Source: JBNARI01 sp049718765 (GTDB taxonomy: Bacteria; Bacillota; Sulfobacillia; DUMF01). From it: a DNA stretch of 16,982 nucleotides. The DNA lies in assembly GCA_049718765.1 (NCBI GenBank), contig JBNARI010000031.1:1-16982 (forward strand). Reading direction: 5' to 3'. A model generated the notes under the pieces. It was not told the origin of the DNA. It saw nothing but the letters and a program-made list of their open reading frames with translations, and searched no databases. The translations under genes and the position numbers were made by a program. Below are positions 6,763 through 14,195 of the stretch, piece by piece; position 1 is the stretch's first letter, and each line of letters starts with the position of its first letter.

Positions 6763-8106
6763 GTGGGGAAGTTCATCCAGATGAAGACTGAGTTGCCCGG
6801 TCCAAAGTCCAAAGCCATCATCGAGCAAAAGAAGAGGGCTGTAATCGATGCAATGACAATCCACGTACCTGCGGTGATAGACAAAGCGGAAGGTGCTATC
6901 GTGACAGATGTGGATGGCAACAGGTTCATCGACTTGAGCGGAGGCCTCGGAGTGCTCAACGTAGGCCATTGTCATCCGCAGGTGGTACAAGCCATAAAGC
7001 AGAGCGTGGAGAGGTTTTTGCACACCGACTTCAGCGTGGTGCCCTATGAGTCCTACGTGAAGCTTGCTCAGACGGTGTGTGACGCAGCTCCGATCTCCGG
7101 ACCAAAGAAGGCGGTATTCTTCAATTCGGGTGCCGAAGCCATCGAAAACGCAGTCAAGATATCCCGCTTCTACTCGAAGAGGAAAGCCCTGGTGGCCTTC
7201 GAGGGAGCATTCCACGGCCGCACACTCATGTGCCTATCCCTTACCTCCAAGGCCAAGCCCTACAAGATGCACTTCGGTCCCTTCGCCTCGGACGTTTACC
7301 GCGTGGCCTACGCTTACTGCTACAGGTGTCCCCTCAAGCTAAGTTACCCCAGCTGTGGGTTGGAGTGCGCCGACCTACTTGACAGGCTCTTCAAGCTGTT
7401 CGTTATCCCTGAGGAAGTGGCGGCAGTGGTAATCGAGCCAGTCCAGGGAGAAGGTGGCTTCGTGGTACCTCCCAAGGAATACCTGCCCCGCATCAGGGAA
7501 ATCTGCAACAAGCATGGCGTACTCCTCGTGGTGGACGAGATTCAGACGGGCTTTGGACGCACTGGGAAGCTTTTCGCCTGTGAACACTCGGGGGTAGAGC
7601 CCGACATCATGTGCATTGGGAAGTCCCTTGGAGCAGGCTTGCCCATAAGCGGCTGCGTCGGCAAAGCCGAGGTGATGGATGCGCCAAGCGACAGTTCCAT
7701 CGGCGGTACTTACATAGGCAACCCTGTAGCCTGCGACGCAGCGCTTGCAGTGTTCAAAGTGATGAAGGAGGAAGACCTCCCCGCAAGGGCCGCGCAGATC
7801 GGTTCCTACATGAAACAGCGGTTTGAAAGCATGAAGGAACGTTACTCCATCATTGGCGACGTCAGAGGGCTAGGAGCCATGGTGGGAATAGAATTCGTAA
7901 AGGATAGGCAAACCAAAGAACCCGCACCCGAAGAAACCAACGCTATAATGAAGAAGGCAATGGGTCGGGGCGTGATTTCGGTGAAGTGCGGGTTGCACGG
8001 CAACGTGATCCGCATGTTAGTGCCCCTGGTGATAACCGACGACCAACTGGAAGAGGCCCTTGACGTGCTGGAGCAATGCATAGCTGAGGTAAACGCAGGC
8101 AAGTGA
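6763..8106 (+). CDS. Class III aminotransferase, GabT/4-aminobutyrate-like
   Basis: A fold-type I, class III PLP aminotransferase (omega-amino acids or similar donors, 2-oxoglutarate or pyruvate acceptors). Landmarks are FFNSGAEAIENAVK (PLP phosphate contact), FEGAFHGRT, the VVIEPVQGEGG and VVDEIQTGFGRTG motifs with the Asp that contacts the PLP nitrogen, and the Schiff-base lysine in IMCIGKSLGAGLP (K287 from this start). A Cys-rich insert, YCYRCPLKLSYPSCGLEC, is shared with GabT-like enzymes. I chose GTG at 6763 (447 residues) because AAGGAGG is nine bases upstream; the longer frame from 6676 adds an N-terminus unlike the family. It is followed by threonine synthase after 58 bp. The exact substrate (GABA, putrescine, ornithine-derived) is undetermined. 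Confidence 0.88.
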   Translation: MGKFIQMKTELPGPKSKAIIEQKKRAVIDAMTIHVPAVIDKAEGAIVTDVDGNRFIDLSGGLGVLNVGHCHPQVVQAIKQSVERFLHTDFSVVPYESYVKLAQTVCDAAPISGPKKAVFFNSGAEAIENAVKISRFYSKRKALVAFEGAFHGRTLMCLSLTSKAKPYKMHFGPFASDVYRVAYAYCYRCPLKLSYPSCGLECADLLDRLFKLFVIPEEVAAVVIEPVQGEGGFVVPPKEYLPRIREICNKHGVLLVVDEIQTGFGRTGKLFACEHSGVEPDIMCIGKSLGAGLPISGCVGKAEVMDAPSDSSIGGTYIGNPVACDAALAVFKVMKEEDLPARAAQIGSYMKQRFESMKERYSIIGDVRGLGAMVGIEFVKDRQTKEPAPEETNAIMKKAMGRGVISVKCGLHGNVIRMLVPLVITDDQLEEALDVLEQCIAEVNAGK

Positions 8107-8112
8107 TCTGGC

Positions 8113-8136
8113 GCAGGGGGTCTGAGCGCCCCCTGC
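8113..8136 (+). other. Intercistronic GC stem-loop
   Basis: GCAGGGGG pairs perfectly with CCCCCTGC around an eight-base loop, seven bases after the aminotransferase stop. No T-run follows, so it is more likely a transcript-stabilising or attenuating hairpin between cotranscribed genes than a full terminator. Confidence 0.5.
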
Positions 8137-8164
8137 TATGTACCACTCGAAGGGAGCAGGATAG

Positions 8165-9220
8165 ATGGCGCAGGGCGTGTTAGCCAGGTACAAGCAGTTT
8201 TTGCCAGTAACTGAACGCACTCCAATGATCACCTTGGGAGAGGGGAATACCCCACTAATCGAATGCCCCCGGTTAGCACGGGAGTCTGGCGCAAGGCTGA
8301 GGCTGTTCGTGAAGTTTGAGGGCATGAACCCCACTGGTTCCTTCAAGGACCGTGGAATGGTAGTCGCAGTTGCCAAGGCACTGGAGGAAGAAGCCAAAGC
8401 AATCGTGTGTGCTTCTACCGGCAACACTTCCGCATCGGCAGCTGCGTACGCCGCAAGGACAGGAATCAAATGCTTTGTACTAGTACCGGAAGGCAACATT
8501 GCCATTGGCAAGCTGGCCCAAGCACTCGTGTACGGCGCTCAGGTGATTGCGGTGCGGGGTTCCTTTGACGATGCACTAAGGCTGGTAAGGCAAATAGCAG
8601 AAAGCTACCCGATCACTCTGGTTAATTCCATCAACCCGAACAGGATCGAAGGGCAAAAGACGGCTGCCTTCGAAATCTGTGACGTCCTGGGGGACGCGCC
8701 AGACTACTTGGTGCTGCCAGTAGGAAACGCCGGCAACATCACGGCTTACTGGAAGGGATTCAAGGAATACTTTGCGGTAGGCAGAGCATCGCGCAAGCCC
8801 AAGATGGTCGGTTTCCAGGCTGAGGGGGCAGCGCCTATCGTAAAGGGACACCCTGTGGAGCGTCCGGAGACCGTGGCCACAGCCATTCGCATTGGTAACC
8901 CCGCCAGCTGGAAAACCGCGGTAGCTGCCAGAGATGAGTCGGGCGGGATCATTTCCACGGTGACCGACAACGAGATCCTGGAGGCGGAAAAGCGCCTTGG
9001 CAGCGTGGAGGGTATATTTGCTGAACCTGCATCTTGCGCTTCCATCGCTGGGTTCTTGAAGTTAGCAGCACAAGGCTACTTTGAACCAGGTTCCACGGTA
9101 GTTTGCGTCTTGACAGGGCATGGTCTCAAGGACCCCAATACCGCCATTAGCATCTGCTCAAAGCCCCTCAGCGTGGAGCCTACCATGCCTGCAGTGCTCA
9201 GTGCAATGGGGTTCGAGTAG
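8165..9220 (+). CDS. thrC: Threonine synthase
   Basis: Fold-type II PLP enzyme converting O-phospho-L-homoserine to L-threonine. The N-terminal TLGEGNTPLIECPRL and the PLP lysine in MNPTGSFKDRGM (K61) are characteristic. ASTGNTSASAAAYAAR and the phosphate-binding LPVGNAGNITAYW follow, and TGHGLKDP is near the C-terminus. At 351 residues it is the short class of bacterial ThrC, lacking the long N-terminal extension. The ATG at 8165 follows AAGGGAG at about eight bases. No homoserine dehydrogenase or homoserine kinase gene is in the window. The preceding aminotransferase and following repressor are codirectional and likely partly cotranscribed. A threonine-synthase-like thiolase subunit (OrtB) is a less likely alternative because of length. 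Confidence 0.93.
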   Translation: MAQGVLARYKQFLPVTERTPMITLGEGNTPLIECPRLARESGARLRLFVKFEGMNPTGSFKDRGMVVAVAKALEEEAKAIVCASTGNTSASAAAYAARTGIKCFVLVPEGNIAIGKLAQALVYGAQVIAVRGSFDDALRLVRQIAESYPITLVNSINPNRIEGQKTAAFEICDVLGDAPDYLVLPVGNAGNITAYWKGFKEYFAVGRASRKPKMVGFQAEGAAPIVKGHPVERPETVATAIRIGNPASWKTAVAARDESGGIISTVTDNEILEAEKRLGSVEGIFAEPASCASIAGFLKLAAQGYFEPGSTVVCVLTGHGLKDPNTAISICSKPLSVEPTMPAVLSAMGFE

Positions 9221-9265
9221 AGCCGCACCCAGGCAGCGTCGGCTGGCGCTGTACTTCTGGTGTCT

Positions 9266-9285
9266 GTGGTGCTTGGTTCCACCAC
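9266..9285 (+). terminator. Weak hairpin downstream of thrC
   Basis: GTGGTG and CACCAC form a perfect six-base stem around an eight-base loop, followed only by GTTT. It is at best a leaky terminator between thrC and the repressor gene. Confidence 0.3.
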
Positions 9286-9290
9286 CGTTT

Positions 9291-9312
9291 GGAAAGGAGG
9301 CAAAAGCCTGGT
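9291..9312 (+). repeat. 22-nt segment similar to the right end of the IS607-type element
   Basis: AAAGGAGGCAAAAGCCTGGT here resembles AAGGAGGCGAAAGCCTGGT on the minus strand at 12277-12257; with the preceding GGA the two differ by one indel and one substitution. This gap between thrC and the repressor has no gene in it. It could be a fossil transposon end or a chance match built from a Shine-Dalgarno plus a small hairpin. Confidence 0.3.
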
Positions 9313-9353
9313 TGAGAGCTCGCTTGTGAAGGCTAAACCAGGAGCAGTCAGCT

Positions 9354-9893
9354 GTGAAAGCTCAGGAAAGGCGTCAGGCCTTACTAAAGTTCATTAGCGA
9401 ATCTAGGGCTCCAGTTACTGGTTCGGAGCTAGCCAGGGCTTTCAACGTCTCACGGCAGGTTATCGTGTCTGACATTGCCATCCTCAGAGCAGAAGGGGCT
9501 CAAATCATTGCTACCCCACAAGGCTACACGCTTATCGGCCCTGCCATGGGTCCTCTCCAAAGGAGGCTTGTGGCCTGCCGTCACAGCAGGGCGGAAACAG
9601 AGGACGAGCTCATGATCATGGTAGACAGTGGGGCCCAGGTGCTGGACGTAATAGTGGAACACCCCATATACGGGCAACTCACGGGCAACCTGTTTTTGCG
9701 CACGCGAGACGACGTCAAGCGGTTCATTCGCCTGATGGAAGACACCGGCGCAAGCCTGCTTTCTTCCCTAACTGGAGGGGTTCATTTACATACCCTGGCA
9801 GTTCCCGATGAAAGTACCTTTGCTCGAGTTCGAGATGCCCTGGCTGCAAGGGGTTACCTGTTATCCCCTACTGCTGAGAAACCTTTGTCGTGA
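9354..9893 (+). CDS. niaR: NiaR-type transcriptional repressor (HTH plus 3H domain)
   Basis: A niacin-responsive repressor of NAD salvage and synthesis in Firmicutes. Residues 1-60 form a winged helix-turn-helix (VTGSELARAFNVSRQVIVSDI is the recognition region). Residues 68-175 form the 3H domain. The conserved metal-ligand pattern is visible as His77, Glu85, His144 and His146. The length of 179 is normal. GTG at 9354 has CAGGAG nine bases upstream. No NAD biosynthesis or niacin transporter gene is in the window, so its targets lie elsewhere, or it regulates itself; I did not identify an operator. Its 3' end overlaps the convergent racemase gene by 26 bp. Confidence 0.87.
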   Translation: MKAQERRQALLKFISESRAPVTGSELARAFNVSRQVIVSDIAILRAEGAQIIATPQGYTLIGPAMGPLQRRLVACRHSRAETEDELMIMVDSGAQVLDVIVEHPIYGQLTGNLFLRTRDDVKRFIRLMEDTGASLLSSLTGGVHLHTLAVPDESTFARVRDALAARGYLLSPTAEKPLS

Positions 9894-10989
9894 AAACTGT
9901 GGGGCTGCAGCCTCGGGCGCAAGTCTTTTCGACGTAGGGCGAGGTCATGAGTCCAAGCATGGCCCCATACGTAGGACGGAATTCCACCACAGAGCCCACT
10001 CCCAACTCTTGTTCAGGCACAGCCGTCACATCTAACAGCAAGTGGTCGCTGCTTGCGCCAAGCACCCGGATCCTGGAGTCCAAGGGCACCAATCCCTCAA
10101 CGTTACAGTCCTGTCTCCCTAAAGCCACTATGGCCCTCCTCATGGGCCCCTTGTCTTCGAACACAGGTGTCCTGCCAAAGGCGTCTTTCCCTAAGGTGCC
10201 CTTTGGAACAGAGGGCTTGACCTTCACCTCGATCACTTGTGCCTTAAGCACCATGGTGTCCTGAACTGTACCGGAAACTTGTCTGCTGCCAGTGGTATCC
10301 GTGCCCAACAGGATAGCCTCTCCCACTCTCAACTGTGTGATCCCCACGGGAAGCTCTCCGCGTTCTATGAGTGCCAGCGTAGCCGTGTTACCCCCTGAAA
10401 TGGTAGTCACATTTACTCCGAGCTCTTTCGTTATGTCATGGGCAAGCTCCACCAGGATAGAAGTGTTCTCGCGGCTGGGCAGCACCCCACCGTAGCACCC
10501 CACGTTGGTTCCCAAACCTTCGAACTCAATGCCCGGCAAACCTACGATTTGAGCTACTGCTGACAGCACGTCCTCGGGCATGACCCCTTCCCTCAAGTCG
10601 CCCACGTCCACCATGAGTATGACCTTGTGGCGCTTGCCGGCAGCAACAGCCTTCTCCGAAAGCAGGCGCAGAACTGTCAATTCGGAATGGAAGCTGCCAT
10701 CAGCATACGCAACCACCTGGTCAACCTCGGAAGGCATCGGAATCCTGATCAGGTAGAGGGGAATGTTGGGTGCGGCTTTCCTCAACCTCTGCAGGTTTCT
10801 GATCCGCGAATCGCCCAGTTTGACCACGCCAGCCTCGGCCAAACACCTGGCAACGGGTTCCCAAGCACACACACCCTTGGTGACGCCCATTACTTCTATG
10901 CCCAAAGCCCCGCACAGCTCAACCACGTGTCTGGCATTGTGTCGCACAGCTTCAAGGCGCACCTCCAGTCTGGGATAGCCGTTCGGCAT
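9868..10989 (-). CDS. PLP-dependent amino-acid racemase (ornithine/alanine racemase family)
   Basis: Alanine-racemase-like TIM barrel with the PLP lysine in GIEVMGVTKGV (K38 from this start), then KLGDSRIRNLQRLR and a glycine-rich phosphate-binding SGGNTATLAL. The overall pattern, including LPVGITQLRVGEAILLGTD and the EVKVKPSVPKGTLGKDAFG stretch, resembles ornithine racemase (Orr) and YhfX-like proteins rather than housekeeping Alr. The product is 373 residues. ATG at 10989 fits the family's PRLEVRLEAVRHN start; TTG at 10992 (eight bases after GAGG) is equally plausible, and GTG at 11034 is less so. It has a long leader with its own small ORF and a strong promoter at 11272-11300. No oraS/oraE or ord genes for ornithine fermentation are nearby, so the substrate is open. 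Confidence 0.8.
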   Translation of the reverse strand: MPNGYPRLEVRLEAVRHNARHVVELCGALGIEVMGVTKGVCAWEPVARCLAEAGVVKLGDSRIRNLQRLRKAAPNIPLYLIRIPMPSEVDQVVAYADGSFHSELTVLRLLSEKAVAAGKRHKVILMVDVGDLREGVMPEDVLSAVAQIVGLPGIEFEGLGTNVGCYGGVLPSRENTSILVELAHDITKELGVNVTTISGGNTATLALIERGELPVGITQLRVGEAILLGTDTTGSRQVSGTVQDTMVLKAQVIEVKVKPSVPKGTLGKDAFGRTPVFEDKGPMRRAIVALGRQDCNVEGLVPLDSRIRVLGASSDHLLLDVTAVPEQELGVGSVVEFRPTYGAMLGLMTSPYVEKTCARGCSPTVFTTKVSQQ

Positions 10990-11053
10990 CAATATCACCG
11001 CCTCGCTTGTTTGATACTGTGATACCTCTTTCACACCTTATCTACGCGGTGGG

Positions 11054-11113
11054 CTATCCTTCCACCCCAGCCAGGCTGTCCACGAGCTCCCTGTCGCACT
11101 TCTCGGTTTCCAC
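11054..11113 (-). CDS. Leader ORF, 19 codons, upstream of the racemase gene
   Basis: GTG at 11113 follows a near-perfect Shine-Dalgarno (TAGGAGGTG, then TACC). It encodes METEKCDRELVDSLAGVEG and stops 64 bp before the racemase start. The peptide is acidic and has no obvious run of a regulatory amino acid. GGTGG and CCACC flank its stop codon and can pair, so ribosome progress could affect folding before the racemase start. It may be a real leader peptide, a remnant of a longer gene, or a chance ORF next to a chance site. Confidence 0.4.
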   Translation of the reverse strand: METEKCDRELVDSLAGVEG

Positions 11114-11271
11114 GGTACACCTCCTACGAAGGCATAGAGTGCTTAGCGTTGCCTTTCTCAGCCTCAGCCCAAACAAAAATGCGCAGTTGACTCGCTGGCA
11201 CACCAGCATACCGTATACCGTTCGCTCAAGCACATTTTCCCAAATACAGCCAACAGATCACCTAATAGGCC

Positions 11272-11300
11272 AGGATAGAGAAGTCCCTGCTTCAGGTCAA
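11272..11300 (-). promoter_or_regulatory. Sigma-A-type promoter for the racemase transcript
   Basis: On the minus strand the -35 TTGACC and -10 TATCCT are separated by exactly 17 bp. Transcription would start near 11265, leaving an untranslated leader of about 275 nt before the racemase ATG, containing a hairpin (CTGG/CCAG near 11195) and the 19-codon ORF. Confidence 0.5.
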
Positions 11301-11542
11301 GCGGCAACTGAATAAACTCAGTCTACCTCTGAAGCTTCTGCGTCAGCGCACATTCGAACTGACCACAGATTCACATTCTGCCAAGCACCTGTGACGTGCT
11401 CCACCAACGCTGCTCTTCGCAGCACCCGCACTTATTCAGGAGGCAGGCTTCAGTTCATAGAATCTGGCAGGGCTTTGAAGTCAAGAACCAAAATGGCAGG
11501 TCATTTCTGCATTTACCGCGTACTCACACTCGAAATCAGACT
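11301..11542 (-). other. Gene-free region between phoU and the racemase promoter
   Basis: No convincing gene on either strand. The strongest local structures are small hairpins: GCTGC/GCAGC at about 11409-11423 and ACTGA/TCAGT at about 11308-11323. No T-run terminator after phoU was seen. A 37-codon minus-strand frame starting GTG at about 11432 has no ribosome binding site. Confidence 0.4.
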
Positions 11543-12193
11543 CTAATCGTTGAGGTCGCACCGGTCCCCCGTTATCATATAAATAACCCATTCCCCAATG
11601 TTTGTAGCATGGTCGGCAACCCGCTCCAAGTGCTGAGCCACCATGAGCAAGCTCGTGGCCTGGCGTATTGTGCTGGGGTCCTCCATCATGTACACCAGTA
11701 GTTCCCTGAACACTTGGGAGTACAGGTGATCCACAAGGTCATCCGCTTCCCGCAGCCGCCGGGCCATGTCAGGAGACCGCCCCACGAAGGAGTCAAGGGC
11801 ACCTTTCACCATCTGCTGTGCAGTCTCTGCCATTCGTGGAATATCGATCAGCGGTTTTATGAGGGGCTCATTACCAAGCCTAATTGTCGCACGGGCAACG
11901 TCAGCCGCATGATCCGCAATGCGCTCGAGGTCAGTGACGATCTTCAGTGCTGTGCCAATGACCCTCAAATCCGAGGCCATTGGCTGGTGGAGGGCGATGA
12001 GTTCGAGGCACCTGTTCTCGATGTCCACTTGCATCTTATCTGCAATATCGTCCTCTGCTATCACTCGACGTGCAAGATCCAGATCCCTCGTAGCAAGGCT
12101 CTTAACCGCTGCGTGAACTGCCTGTTCGACGAAAGCACCCATCCTGAGTAGTTCCCCTTCGAGCGCCCGGAGCTCCTCGTGGAATGCCCTCAC
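11543..12193 (-). CDS. phoU: Phosphate signalling/transport regulator PhoU
   Basis: Cytoplasmic regulator that couples the Pst phosphate transporter to the PhoR kinase and limits phosphate uptake. It has two PhoU three-helix repeats with the paired signatures DLERIADHAADVA and HLERVADHATNIGEWV; the first repeat also has the acidic metal-binding stretch DDIADKMQVDIE. GTG at 12193 gives 216 residues beginning MRAFHEELRALEGELL, which is where family members normally begin. A frame from TTG at 12214 adds seven residues that come partly from the inserted element. The native Shine-Dalgarno has been displaced to 14816-14822 by the 2.6 kb insertion, leaving only a weaker AGGATGG. Expression is therefore probably altered. 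Confidence 0.93.
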   Translation of the reverse strand: MRAFHEELRALEGELLRMGAFVEQAVHAAVKSLATRDLDLARRVIAEDDIADKMQVDIENRCLELIALHQPMASDLRVIGTALKIVTDLERIADHAADVARATIRLGNEPLIKPLIDIPRMAETAQQMVKGALDSFVGRSPDMARRLREADDLVDHLYSQVFRELLVYMMEDPSTIRQATSLLMVAQHLERVADHATNIGEWVIYMITGDRCDLND

Positions 12194-12202
12194 AGCTGCA
12201 CC

Positions 12203-12506
12203 ATCCTGGTTCAAAAAACTTGACTGTTTTTGTCTTCAGCCAAGCCGGCCCCCCAGACCAGGCTTTCGCCTCCTTCCGGACCGGATATTTGATTTGCCCT
12301 CCGAGGGGCAGGGCGACAGGGGACCTCGGCCCGGGAGTCCCACCCGGACGGGAGTGCTGCACCGGAAGGGCACAACCGACACGGACCGCTCACGCGGGGA
12401 AGCCCAGCTTCCACCAGATTGTGCTGGCCTCCCGGTGGGGAACCAGTCCCGCCTCCCGCGTCCTGTTAGGACGCCTACCGGTTTGTCCGACACCGGCTAA
12501 ACGGGG
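12203..12506 (-). ncRNA. Candidate omega/reRNA (TnpB guide RNA) region at the element right end
   Basis: Between the tnpB stop and the element edge lie about 300 nt with no gene but many hairpins, in transcript order: CCGGT/ACCGG (12496-12478), GCGTCC/GGACGC (12474-12458), GGAAGC/GCTTCC (12412-12398), CCGGG/CCCGG (12347-12331), CCGAGG/CCTCGG (12329-12301) and GGCGAAAGCC (12270-12261). TnpB proteins of IS605/IS607 elements use an RNA from this position whose scaffold ends at the element edge and whose guide is the flanking DNA, here the start of phoU. Structure and position support this; no covariance model was run. Confidence 0.5.
12220..12227 (+). repeat. Subterminal inverted repeat, right copy
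   Basis: TTGACTGT reading inward from the right end, about 18 bp inside the inferred boundary. The other copy is at 14777-14784 in inverted orientation. It also forms the loop side of an A/T-rich hairpin (CAAAAAAC/GTTTTTG). Confidence 0.35.
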
Positions 12507-14195
12507 TCACCGTAAGGACAAGGCCAATAACTTCAGGTCGTGCCAGACGGAGTAATACGCCTCCTGCTCCCACGGGGCAAGCCCGTTGTGCACAGGGAGC
12601 TTCCTGTCCAGACGCCTCAAGCAGGCCCTGACCCCACGGGTCATCCCTTCTCCTTCCCCCGGTGTATCAGGATTGACCTTCCAGGTCAGGTTTTGCTTGA
12701 TTTGGGCTAGCAGATGTCTGAACTCTTTAGTTACCCGTTCCTTAAAGCCCATAGCCCGACGGCCTATGTTCATTGCCGCCGCACAGTGCACAGGAACGGC
12801 GTAACGCTCTACGTACTTCCAGTAACCGATGGTGGACGTGTGCCGGACGGGTACCGTCTTGAAAGGCACTCCCTCCTTAACAGCCCTCCGGCACACCGCC
12901 TCCACCATTTTCGCAAAGGGAAAGTTTGAAGCCATCCGGTTGAACTTCTTATTGGTGTCCAGCCTGTCTTTACTAAACTCCAAGTCCTCTAGGGCTATTG
13001 GCTTGCCCAAAAAGAAGGCTATGTCTACCACTGCTTTGGCTAAGACGCCTATAAGGTAGTCCCGCCGGAAGCCGGAAGCGTAGGCCAGATCAGGTACCCT
13101 GATGTACAGAAAACCGTTAGGATGAGTGATAACCTGAAACTCTCCTTGGTACTTGCCCAGGTTGCCAGGGTACGGGACACTAAAACCTTCCGGCCACGGC
13201 TCCGGCTGGCCTGAAGCGTTTACATTGCACAGGGCCACTCCATCAGGGTTGGTATCCAGGGCCAAACAACCTTTAGCAAAGTCGGGCTCCCGTATCCCGC
13301 CGAGATAAAATGTCAGATGTACCAAATAGCGGCCCTCCAGGGCGCGGACCAGTTCTACTGTATAGGGTAGCTTCATAGCCAGCCATATCCGTACCAGATC
13401 ACGGTGTTTCTCTGGTAACCACAACCTGCCCTCCACCCTCGGGGCGCGGCTCATCTTCGGGCGGCCAAGGGCGTCTTCGCCTACCTTCTCCGAGAAGTGG
13501 GAAATGGTCACCGCCAGGTAGAACTCCCCCTCCCGGTAACTTACCTTTATGTTCGGGTTGCCGCCCTTGGTCTCGTCTCCCCGGGAGTAAAGGCGGTTTT
13601 TGCGGGCGGCCCGCCACTCCTCCCGCGTGGCCCGGCCTTTGCAGACTCTTTCCCAGAGCTTTCTCCCGCCAAACACCACCTTGGGTACGGTTCCATTCTC
13701 CCGGTGAGCCTCCAGTTCGGCCAGCTTCTTCTCTAAAGCCGCTACCCGGTTGTTCCGCCCCTTGACCGCCAAGCGGAGCTTCTCAACAACTTCTGGAGCA
13801 GCCCCCTTTCCCTCTGCCCTCGCCAGCTTCCTCATAGCCAGGCCGAGCTTTTGCCTTGCCCGGCCCAGCTTCTTTTCCGTTTCCTCAATCTCCAGCTCCA
13901 AAAGCTCTTTCTGGGAGTCCAGCAGGGCCTGTGCTTTAAATCTGGCGTCGTCCGCATACCGGGAGTTGAGCCCGAAAAGTTCCTGGCCGAGCTTTTTGAC
14001 CTCATCGCGGGAAGCACCTTCCAGAAGCCGGTTGAAGGCCCACCGCATACAGGCACAGAAAAGACGCATTTCCGTCTCAAGAGGGTCTTCCTCACCCCGG
14101 CTCCACTTGCAAGACCGATAGGCCGGGTAGACCTCCGGAAAGAACTCCCCGCATACTGTAAAGCTATATTCATCTTTCTCCTGCTTCTTCGGCAT
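12507..14195 (-). CDS. tnpB: TnpB-related RuvC-fold protein, no zinc finger, RuvC-III Asp replaced
   Basis: An RNA-guided-nuclease-family protein of the TnpB type, 562 residues against about 400 for typical TnpB. Residues 1-60 match the TnpB N-terminal region (CMRWAFNRLLEG). Residues about 90-165 are a charged coiled coil that accounts for much of the extra length. RuvC-I is LALDTNPDGVALC (Asp314) and RuvC-II is PIALEDLEFSKDR (Glu403). Where canonical TnpB has a CxxC zinc finger and then DxNAAxNI, this protein has HTSTIGYWKYVERY then VHCAAAMNIGRRAMGF: no CxxC pair, and His470 at the Asp position. I recall a 'TnpB-related' subfamily with SVHQAAAxxIARR here. Nuclease activity is therefore doubtful. 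The ATG at 14195 overlaps the recombinase gene end. Confidence 0.87.
   Translation of the reverse strand: MPKKQEKDEYSFTVCGEFFPEVYPAYRSCKWSRGEEDPLETEMRLFCACMRWAFNRLLEGASRDEVKKLGQELFGLNSRYADDARFKAQALLDSQKELLELEIEETEKKLGRARQKLGLAMRKLARAEGKGAAPEVVEKLRLAVKGRNNRVAALEKKLAELEAHRENGTVPKVVFGGRKLWERVCKGRATREEWRAARKNRLYSRGDETKGGNPNIKVSYREGEFYLAVTISHFSEKVGEDALGRPKMSRAPRVEGRLWLPEKHRDLVRIWLAMKLPYTVELVRALEGRYLVHLTFYLGGIREPDFAKGCLALDTNPDGVALCNVNASGQPEPWPEGFSVPYPGNLGKYQGEFQVITHPNGFLYIRVPDLAYASGFRRDYLIGVLAKAVVDIAFFLGKPIALEDLEFSKDRLDTNKKFNRMASNFPFAKMVEAVCRRAVKEGVPFKTVPVRHTSTIGYWKYVERYAVPVHCAAAMNIGRRAMGFKERVTKEFRHLLAQIKQNLTWKVNPDTPGEGEGMTRGVRACLRRLDRKLPVHNGLAPWEQEAYYSVWHDLKLLALSLR

Noticed and set aside
11040..11075. 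A T-box-like stretch (GGGGTGGAA followed by CCACCGCG) in the racemase leader
   Set aside because: The conserved core AGGGTGGnACCGCG is interrupted by eleven bases, and I could not find a stem I with specifier loop or a terminator hairpin.
11340..11385. A possible tRNA T-arm (AGTTCGAATG on the minus strand)
   Set aside because: No five-base T-stem, acceptor stem or anticodon arm can be built around it.
11395..11432. A 37-codon minus-strand frame starting at a GTG in the phoU-racemase gap
   Set aside because: It reads plausibly but has no ribosome binding site, a stop directly before the start, and no recognisable features.
12236..12555. Several long open frames on both strands over the structured right end
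   Set aside because: They are rich in Arg, Pro and Gly, lack ribosome binding sites, and overlap each other. They are expected by-products of GC-rich hairpin sequence.
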